Source: Citrobacter sp. R56 (GTDB lineage: Bacteria > Pseudomonadota > Gammaproteobacteria > Enterobacterales > Enterobacteriaceae). Taken from it: DNA of 64,000 nucleotides. A program made the translations under genes and the position numbers. A model generated the notes under the pieces. It saw nothing but the letters and a program-made list of their open reading frames with translations. It was not told the DNA's origin and did not search any database. Shown in pieces: positions 57,751-64,000 of this stretch; within the stretch, counting starts at the first letter, position 1; each line of letters begins with the position of its first letter. The DNA is taken from positions 3,968,001 to 4,032,000 of the forward strand of contig NZ_CP069159.1 in the NCBI RefSeq assembly GCF_016811995.1, written 5' to 3'.

Positions 57751-60700
57751 TCAGCTATGCAGGTACTTCTTGAAGTTCTCCGCTTGCTCTAGCACGCTCT
57801 TGTAGACCTCATCGTTGGCCACAGGGGGGAAGCCATAGCGGTGCAGCAGCAAGATAAGGTCTACTTTCAGCTTGGCCTTGATGTCGTCGCGGTTGCTCCA
57901 GTCGGGGTACTGTGCACTGTCGTCGACAATCACCTTCATATTCTTGGCCAATGCCAACATCTTGTCATCATCGTAGGTAAAGTCGTACTTCTGGCACATA
58001 TGCGCCAGGATATCGAGAAAGGCCTTCTCTTCCATGTCGATGCCGATATCGGCAAATGACATCATCTCGGCCTTAATGTCGTAGATCATGTCAGCCATTT
58101 GCTGGGTGAACGTGTCGAACTCTTCACCGTTGAGCACGTCGTTCTCTTTACGCTGATTGTACTGTTCAACCAATGCCTGGAAACGCTTGGAGAAATTGAT
58201 GCCCTGAAGCTGGTTCACCTTTTGAAAATCACTAATAGCTTTTGCCAGCATCTTTTGCAGCAGTTGCATCCGGGTATTAGGCAACTTGATCTTGCCAATG
58301 CGAGCCATATACTCATCATCAAATATGTCGATGGTCTCAGCTTTATCTTCGCCTAAGGTGAAGATCTCCTCTACCCCTTCAGCCTTGAGTGCCTCGGCAA
58401 TCATCTCACGCACTTTCTGGTTCATCTGCGCGGTGTCCGGCGCATCGCCCTTAGTTAGCTTGTAGACAATAGAACGCACGGCCAGATAGAAATGAATTCG
58501 CTCACGCTCATCCTGAGTGATCTCTTCACTGCCAACGCAAACGTCATAGGCGGCTTTCAGGCGTTTCACCAATCCCATAAAGCGCAGCTCAATCTTCTTG
58601 GTCTGCAGCGCAAACTCGGCGGCCCGGTTGAGACATTCCAGCTGTAGTGTAGGTGCGCCAGAGAAGTAATCGCGACTGTCGAAATTATGAAACACCTGAG
58701 CAAGCAGATGCAGGTGATTACGCACCTCGATAAGTGACTGCTGTATATCTTCAAAGTTGGATTTATCAGCCTTCGAGTACATAGCCAATGCCATGTTCAT
58801 CCGGCTTTTGATGCCGATGTAATCGACTACCAGCCCCTTCTCCTTGCCCTCAAAACGGCGGTTCACCCGGGAGATGGTCTGGATCAGGTTGTGCTTTTGC
58901 AGCGGCTTGTCGATGTAGATGGTATCGAGCTCGGGCACGTCAAAACCGGTCAGCCACATGTCCACCACAATGGCAATTTTGAAGTTGGACTTAGGGTTCT
59001 TGAACTGTTTGTCCAGCTCACGGCGGTACTCCTTAGTACCGAGCAAGTTATACATGGCCTCTTCATCATCCTGGCCCCGGGTCATTACCATGTTGACCAG
59101 AGGAAGACTCATCAATTCTTTTTTCTCTTGCTCGGTAAGAGTGGCACCATCGATAGCCTGTTTCGCCTCGAACCAAGCGGGGCGCTGTAGCTTCAGACTC
59201 TTATAGAAATCGTAGGCAATCTCGCGGCTGGCACAGACAAACATTGCCTTGCCTTTGATAGTCGAACCTTCTGTCACCCGTTTTTCATAATGCAGGGCGA
59301 AATCCTTGGCCAATGCCTCGATGCGATCCGGATCGCCTAGGATGGAGTTCATATTGGCCGTGGTTTTCTTGCTCTCTTCAATCTGATGCTCACTGGCACC
59401 TAATTTTTCGCATTCCTGGTAGTACTGCTCGATTTCTTCCAGCTTACTGTTATCAAGCACCACTTTGGCAGCTCGTCCTTCATAGACAATCCGCACCGTA
59501 ATTTCATCGTTGACCGACTCGGTCATAGTGTAGCTATCGATGGTGGGGCCAAACACATCCAGGGTGGCGTCGATAGGGGTGCCAGTAAAACCGACATAGG
59601 TAGCATTAGGCAGCGAGTCGTGTAGATATTTAGCAAAGCCGTAGGTCTTTTTCACCGTTCCGCTTTCAGCATCGATGCTGATCTTCAGGTCGAGGTTGAT
59701 CTGGCTTCGGTGGGCTTCATCAGAAATACAGATGATGTTGCTGCGATTGGAGAGCAGTTGAATATCTTCAGTAAACTTGTGAATGGTTGTGAGGAATACT
59801 CCTCCGCTAGCGCATCCGGCCAGCTTGTCCCGCAGATCCTGACGGCTGATAACCGGTTCAATCACTGCATCGCCAATAAAAGCGGTGGCATTGCAGAATT
59901 GCTTCGCGAGCTGTTCATCAAGATCGGTGCGGTCGGTAATGAGAACAATGGTCGGACTGGCAAAATCGACGCTCTTCATCAACAACCGGGCAAGGAACTG
60001 CATGGTATAGCTCTTGCCGCAGCCAGTAGCACCAAAGTAGGTTCCCCCTTTACCGGTGCCACCGATATTCTCGCCGTTAGCCGTTATCTGCTTGCGCTCT
60101 TTTTTAATGTTGTAGTAAAGCTTGCGGGCGGCGTAATACTGCGGGTAGCGACAGCAGATCTTCACTTCCTGTTTGCTGGTGTCTGGGAAGAAAACGAAGT
60201 TCTTCAACACATCCAACAAACGGACTGGATGAAATAGCCCTTGGATCAGGGTATAGAGGCCATTGATGCCATCCTGCTCAGTGGATTCGTTACCGTTCAC
60301 CTTGCGCCAGGCGTAGTAGAACTCGTAAGGGGCAAACAGGTTTCCCAGCTTATTATTCACCCCGTCGCTGAGAATACACAGCGCGTTATAGACAAACAGC
60401 TTAGGAATATCACGCTTGTAACGCACACAAAGTTGGCGCCAGGCGTCATAGGTGGTGGCCTCTTCTTCACGTACCGCCGATTTAAACTCGAAGACTACCA
60501 GCGGCAGGCCGTTCACATACAAGATGCCATCGGGGATACGCAGTTGCAGCCCACCGTCACGGGTCTGGCCTTCTATCTCCAGTTGATTAACTAACCGGTA
60601 GATATTATTGCCCACCTCAACCATCTCTTCGCCATGCCCTGTAAATAAGCTGGCTAACTGCTCTGACAAGGTGCTGGTATCCATCAGCTCGATATAGAGG

Positions 60701-61032
60701 TCTTTCTTATTACGGTCTTCACGCTTAAGTAAAAAGCCGTTGCTGAGCCAGTGGCAGAAGGTTTTATTGCTCTGATAGAGATCGCTGGCAGGAAGCGTCT
60801 GCAACTGATGGAGGATATGAGAAATCTCCCCTTCCGTGATCCCCTCAGCCTGATACTGGTTGGCCAGATACTGGCGCAGGTCATCCGTAATCAGCACCTC
60901 ACTTTTCTCTTTGCGCGGCACATTGCTACCGACAAAATGAGGGTAACAGGGTTGGCCTTCCGCATTCGAGTGCTGTCCCAGTAGGGAGATAATGGCCTGT
61001 TCCAGCTTCGCTTCCGTGAAAATATGGCTCAT
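57751..61032 (-). CDS. hsdR: Type I restriction endonuclease subunit HsdR
   Basis: 1093 residues. Endonuclease PD-ExK site Asp168...Glu182-Phe-Lys184 (RIPDGILYVNGLPLVVFEFKS). The SF2 motor has Walker A GATGCGKS (334-341) and DEAH 438-441 (ISDEAHRSQ), then motifs VGFTGTPID and SRVNRRFEGKEKGLVVDYIG. ATP-driven translocation and random cleavage of unmodified DNA. It follows hsdS by 89 bp in the same direction. Confidence 0.96.
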   Translation of the reverse strand: MSHIFTEAKLEQAIISLLGQHSNAEGQPCYPHFVGSNVPRKEKSEVLITDDLRQYLANQYQAEGITEGEISHILHQLQTLPASDLYQSNKTFCHWLSNGFLLKREDRNKKDLYIELMDTSTLSEQLASLFTGHGEEMVEVGNNIYRLVNQLEIEGQTRDGGLQLRIPDGILYVNGLPLVVFEFKSAVREEEATTYDAWRQLCVRYKRDIPKLFVYNALCILSDGVNNKLGNLFAPYEFYYAWRKVNGNESTEQDGINGLYTLIQGLFHPVRLLDVLKNFVFFPDTSKQEVKICCRYPQYYAARKLYYNIKKERKQITANGENIGGTGKGGTYFGATGCGKSYTMQFLARLLMKSVDFASPTIVLITDRTDLDEQLAKQFCNATAFIGDAVIEPVISRQDLRDKLAGCASGGVFLTTIHKFTEDIQLLSNRSNIICISDEAHRSQINLDLKISIDAESGTVKKTYGFAKYLHDSLPNATYVGFTGTPIDATLDVFGPTIDSYTMTESVNDEITVRIVYEGRAAKVVLDNSKLEEIEQYYQECEKLGASEHQIEESKKTTANMNSILGDPDRIEALAKDFALHYEKRVTEGSTIKGKAMFVCASREIAYDFYKSLKLQRPAWFEAKQAIDGATLTEQEKKELMSLPLVNMVMTRGQDDEEAMYNLLGTKEYRRELDKQFKNPKSNFKIAIVVDMWLTGFDVPELDTIYIDKPLQKHNLIQTISRVNRRFEGKEKGLVVDYIGIKSRMNMALAMYSKADKSNFEDIQQSLIEVRNHLHLLAQVFHNFDSRDYFSGAPTLQLECLNRAAEFALQTKKIELRFMGLVKRLKAAYDVCVGSEEITQDERERIHFYLAVRSIVYKLTKGDAPDTAQMNQKVREMIAEALKAEGVEEIFTLGEDKAETIDIFDDEYMARIGKIKLPNTRMQLLQKMLAKAISDFQKVNQLQGINFSKRFQALVEQYNQRKENDVLNGEEFDTFTQQMADMIYDIKAEMMSFADIGIDMEEKAFLDILAHMCQKYDFTYDDDKMLALAKNMKVIVDDSAQYPDWSNRDDIKAKLKVDLILLLHRYGFPPVANDEVYKSVLEQAENFKKYLHS

Positions 61033-61121
61033 GGCAATGGCTTCTTGTTTTGTTGTTGTCAGTGTGACCGAGTAGGTAATAACCGCCTCACCAAAAATAA
61101 ACCATGTGGCGGTAGGACGGC

Positions 61122-62480
61122 TTAGGCCAATACTTCGTCTGCAGTGTCGACCTCACTATCGCTAAGACGCAGCTCACCGGAGATTAGTTTGGGGAGTAGA
61201 GTGTCGCGGAGATTGGTCAGTGTCATATTTTCCCTATCACATAGTTCTATGCGATGACGATAACTACCTAATACTTTTGATAGTTCTTCCAAAACTGTAT
61301 TGCTGGGCGCTACACAAAGAAGACGATATGCGTTATTCCTATTTAATCCAGGTACTGCAGCATCCGTATTCATTTCTTCTAGACCAAGAGTTTTGAGCAG
61401 CTCATAACAATAAAATAATGTAAAGCCAGCTTTTGGTTTCACATAAAAGACAGTATCAATAGGATGGAAATTTTTAGACTCCCAGTAAATAGAACCAACA
61501 GTTCCTTTACGCCCAACAACGATCCCCGGGCCATCAACCAAACTGCTTATATGTGTACCATCTATACCACCGGAACCATATACGGGATAATCCCCATTAA
61601 TGCGTTCGGATTTTTTCAATGCCTTGCCATATGCAAGTTCTAATATTTCATCAAGGCGCTTAACGTCCCACCCCTCCGGCACCCAGCCACCAAGGCCAAG
61701 TGAAGCCTCAGAACTTTCCTCAAAAGCTGCAGGGAATAGCTGGCGGATATCCTCCGGCAAGGGTTTGAAGTCGGCAATTTCCCGCACCGCTTTGCGGGCC
61801 TCAGCGCGGCGCAGCAACTCATCAGAGAATTCTAAATCCTGCTCGAAAAAGCCTACATCCAACGCGTTATCAATCACGGGATCAAAATCCACAAACCATG
61901 ATTTAAACAGCGCTTGTGCCATTTGCTCTAGGGTTTGGTTGATTTGGCGGTTGAGGGTGATTTTGTTATCTAGCGGCGTAAGATTAGCAACAATTTCTTT
62001 TTGTATTTCAATTGAAGGTATTGGGATCGGTAAAGCTTTAATAGTTGCAATGTTGGTATAGCCCTGAACTGAACCACCTTTAAATTTCTCTAAGATGCTT
62101 TTGAATGAGACACTTGATATATAGTAATACAGATACTCTGGTAGCAATTTGCTTTGTTCAGGACGTAGTATTGCAATGGAACTTGAAATCCCAAAATAAT
62201 CTGTTTCCTTATAGAGATAACAATTACCTAAAGTCCCAATAATACCCATCAATACATCACCAACTTGCAACTTTCTCTGTGCTTTTTTTGTATTAGTGAA
62301 TAATTTTGAAAAGCATGACTCAGAGATGTGATCAAAACTATCAAGTTTTAATTTTCCGTCACTAATATTTTTTGATGTTAAATACATTACACCTGATACT
62401 TGCCGCTCAACTTTTGCATGAGCACCATCAGTGATGTAACAAACATCTCCAAGAGTCATTAATGTTGTTTCATTTCCCAT
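61122..62480 (-). CDS. hsdS: Type I specificity subunit HsdS
   Basis: 452 residues from ATG 62480, which lies within the hsdM end (11-bp overlap); the longer open frame to 62621 only shadows hsdM. Two target-recognition domains (about 10-165 and 245-400) are linked by the conserved helical region QTLEQMAQALFKSWFVDFDPV, with the C-terminal repeat LRDTLLPKLISGELRL. Sets the recognition sequence of HsdM and HsdR. TRD2 begins GWDVKRLDEILELAYGKALKKSERI; both TRDs are AT-rich, as is common for exchangeable TRDs. Confidence 0.94.
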   Translation of the reverse strand: MGNETTLMTLGDVCYITDGAHAKVERQVSGVMYLTSKNISDGKLKLDSFDHISESCFSKLFTNTKKAQRKLQVGDVLMGIIGTLGNCYLYKETDYFGISSSIAILRPEQSKLLPEYLYYYISSVSFKSILEKFKGGSVQGYTNIATIKALPIPIPSIEIQKEIVANLTPLDNKITLNRQINQTLEQMAQALFKSWFVDFDPVIDNALDVGFFEQDLEFSDELLRRAEARKAVREIADFKPLPEDIRQLFPAAFEESSEASLGLGGWVPEGWDVKRLDEILELAYGKALKKSERINGDYPVYGSGGIDGTHISSLVDGPGIVVGRKGTVGSIYWESKNFHPIDTVFYVKPKAGFTLFYCYELLKTLGLEEMNTDAAVPGLNRNNAYRLLCVAPSNTVLEELSKVLGSYRHRIELCDRENMTLTNLRDTLLPKLISGELRLSDSEVDTADEVLA

Positions 62481-64000
62481 ACCCCAGCGCCTCCATATTG
62501 GTACGTATCGCCTGATCCAGCGTTGCCGCTTCATCCAACTGTCGATAAAGAGTTTGGGCCAGCTCCTGCATCTTGGTTTCAAAAGCAATCCCATCATCCT
62601 CAATATCAGCAGCCCCGACATAGCGGCCCGGAGTCAGCACAAAGTCGTTGGCCTTTATCTCGTCAAGAGTGGCAACCTTACAGAAACCGGCCTGATCCTG
62701 ATATTGCTCGACACCGATCTCCTTGGCCTCAATGCGACGCTTGAGTTCGCTCTCGCTACTGCGCCAGGCGTGGAAGATATCAGCGATGGTGGCGATATCC
62801 TCTTTAGTCAGCTCTTTTTGGGTACGGCTCACCATAGTGCCAATATTGCGGGCATCAATAAATAAGGTCTCGCCGCGACGATCGCGGTAACCATATTGAG
62901 GATTGGCTTGTTTACTTTTGCTGATAAACCACAGACAAACCGGGATCTGGGTGGTGAAGAACAGCTGCCCCGGCAAGGCAATCATGCATTCGATACGGTC
63001 ATCTTCAATCAGCTTTTGGCGGATCTCTCCTTCGCCGCTGGTATTCGAGCTCATGGAGCCATTGGCCAGCACAAAGCCCGCAGTGCCGTCTTCGCTTAAC
63101 TTGGAGAGCATATGCAAAATCCAGGCATAGTTAGCGTTGCCGGTAGGAGGCGTGCGAAAACCCGCAAAGCGCGGATCGTTGGTAAGCTCCGCCTCATTGC
63201 GCCAATCCTTCAGGTTAAAAGGTGGATTGGCCATGATGAAATCAGCCTTAAGATCCGGATGCTGATCGGCAAAAAAAGTATCAGCCGGACGCTCTCCCAG
63301 ATTGCCGGAAAGCCCACGCACCGCCAAGTTCATCTTGGCCAGCTTATAAGTGGTACTGGTCAGCTCCTGGCCGTAAATAGCGATGTCTTTACTCTTACCT
63401 TGATGGCTTTCAACAAATTTGAGGGACTGCACAAACATACCGCCTGAGCCGCAGCAGGGGTCGTAGATCTTGCCCTGATAAGGTTCAAGCATTTCAGCCA
63501 GCAGGGTCACTACTGCTTTGGGGGTGTAGAACTCGCCACCACCTTTGCCTTCGCTTGCTGCAAACTTGCCAAGGAAATATTCGTAGACGCGGCCTACTAG
63601 GTCCTCTTCGGTCAGATCGCATTCGTTGGCGAGAGTGTCGATGTTCTCAATACTATCGATGAGAGAAGCGAGCCTTTTCACCTCTAATCCCTGACGGGAG
63701 AAGTAGTTATCCGGCAGGGCGCCGGTCAGCGATGCATTACATTTCTCTATAGTAGAAAGGGCCGTGTCGATAATCACCGCGATGTCATCTTGCTTCGCGC
63801 GGGCTTTGACATAAGACCAGCGGGCTTCTGGTGGCAGGAAGAAGACGTTGTCCTGCTGATAGAAGACATCCATATCGACAAAGGCTTCCTGGCCGTTGTC
63901 AATTAACTGCTTACGCTTGGCTTCGAACTTGTCGCTGATAAATTTCAGGAATACCAGGCTCAACACTACGTGCTTGTATTCGGAGGATTCCACGCTGCCA
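62470..64000 (-). CDS. hsdM: Type I modification methylase HsdM, N-terminus outside window
   Basis: 509 visible codons, open at the right edge. The first Met-like GTG at 63993 is a Val inside the conserved VESSEYKHVVLSLVFLKFIS, so the true start lies outside. Adenine N6-methylase motifs are intact: YDPCCGSGGMFVQSLKF (SAM site) and NPPF (MANPPFNLKDW). It methylates the target read by HsdS and protects the host. Confidence 0.95.
   Translation of the reverse strand, partial: GSVESSEYKHVVLSLVFLKFISDKFEAKRKQLIDNGQEAFVDMDVFYQQDNVFFLPPEARWSYVKARAKQDDIAVIIDTALSTIEKCNASLTGALPDNYFSRQGLEVKRLASLIDSIENIDTLANECDLTEEDLVGRVYEYFLGKFAASEGKGGGEFYTPKAVVTLLAEMLEPYQGKIYDPCCGSGGMFVQSLKFVESHQGKSKDIAIYGQELTSTTYKLAKMNLAVRGLSGNLGERPADTFFADQHPDLKADFIMANPPFNLKDWRNEAELTNDPRFAGFRTPPTGNANYAWILHMLSKLSEDGTAGFVLANGSMSSNTSGEGEIRQKLIEDDRIECMIALPGQLFFTTQIPVCLWFISKSKQANPQYGYRDRRGETLFIDARNIGTMVSRTQKELTKEDIATIADIFHAWRSSESELKRRIEAKEIGVEQYQDQAGFCKVATLDEIKANDFVLTPGRYVGAADIEDDGIAFETKMQELAQTLYRQLDEAATLDQAIRTNMEALGYGK

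Noticed and set aside
62480-62621. N-terminal extension of hsdS
   Set aside because: It lies entirely within hsdM in another frame. The ATG at 62480 overlapping the hsdM stop is the natural start.
63991-63993. GTG as start of hsdM
   Set aside because: The codon encodes a conserved Val within the ESSEYKHV block; the real start is beyond the window.
43145-64000. Search for an integrase gene, tRNA or att repeats of the island
   Set aside because: None was visible in this part; the boundary or integrase presumably lies right of the window or has been lost.

Overview
The window is chromosomal DNA of an enterobacterium, most likely Citrobacter. The tyrosine phenol-lyase is nearly the known C. freundii enzyme, as I remember that sequence. 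The allantoin/glyoxylate cluster and the yjiJ/yjiH/yjiG/iadA/yjiE block have E. coli-like order and E. coli-like proteins. The right third is a CP4-57-type accessory island. No tRNA, rRNA or CRISPR array was seen.

Layout. (1) 1-2331: two minus-strand genes of probable carbohydrate function, with three evenly spaced CRP-like sites upstream of the first. (2) 2579-7970: yjiJ, the yjiH-yjiG-iadA operon (isoaspartyl dipeptide use), the LysR regulator hypT/yjiE and the racemase ygeA. Two palindromes of identical geometry lie before yjiH and ygeA. (3) 8213-11285: two tiny candidate ORFs, a tyrosine permease and tpl, with a long CRP/TyrR-type control region. (4) 12327-15382: a GntR regulator, a sugar isomerase-like TIM barrel and an MFS transporter, an uncharacterised small-molecule catabolic unit. 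(5) 15508-18969: a five-gene operon on the minus strand (secreted metallo-beta-lactamase fold protein, Cys-rich precursor peptide, DUF692/MNIO enzyme, DUF2063 partner, DoxX). It looks like a copper- or metal-buffering RiPP cluster of the HvfABC/bufferin type, with an added periplasmic hydrolase. (6) 19375-21837: a secreted esterase and a protein made of three fused RidA domains. (7) 21974-43144: the complete allantoin to glyoxylate/glycerate and oxamate/carbamoyl phosphate cluster, with two clear AllR operators.

(8) 43145-64000: accessory DNA. A GIY-YIG-like gene and a gene-poor stretch lead into a minus-strand CP4-57/CP4-44-like operon: yfjP, yfjQ, yfjR, ypjK, yfjS, yfjT, ykfF, klcA/ardB-like, radC-like yfjY, yeeT, cbeA, cbtA. 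The operon ends in a 43-codon ORF that overlaps the cbtA stop and carries a run of 12 G. On the other side are an isolated ribbon-helix-helix-type regulator, an HUH-type YfjJ protein, AlpA, a McrBC-like restriction system and a type I restriction-modification locus (hsdR, hsdS, hsdM). hsdM runs off the window.

How the parts work together. AllP and YbbY import substrates. AllB, AllC, AllE and AllA take allantoin to ureidoglycolate and glyoxylate. Gcl, Hyi/GlxR and GlxK convert glyoxylate to glycerate 2-phosphate. AllD and FdrA/YlbE/YlbF plus carbamate kinase give the anaerobic oxamate and carbamoyl-phosphate branch. The triple RidA protein lies directly downstream of that branch. The best candidates for something undescribed are the MNIO peptide operon with its metallo-hydrolase, the triple RidA protein, the G12-bearing ORF at the end of the CbtA operon, and the predicted HypT regulon linking iadA with ygeA. 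All function calls were made by reading the sequence; no database search was run.
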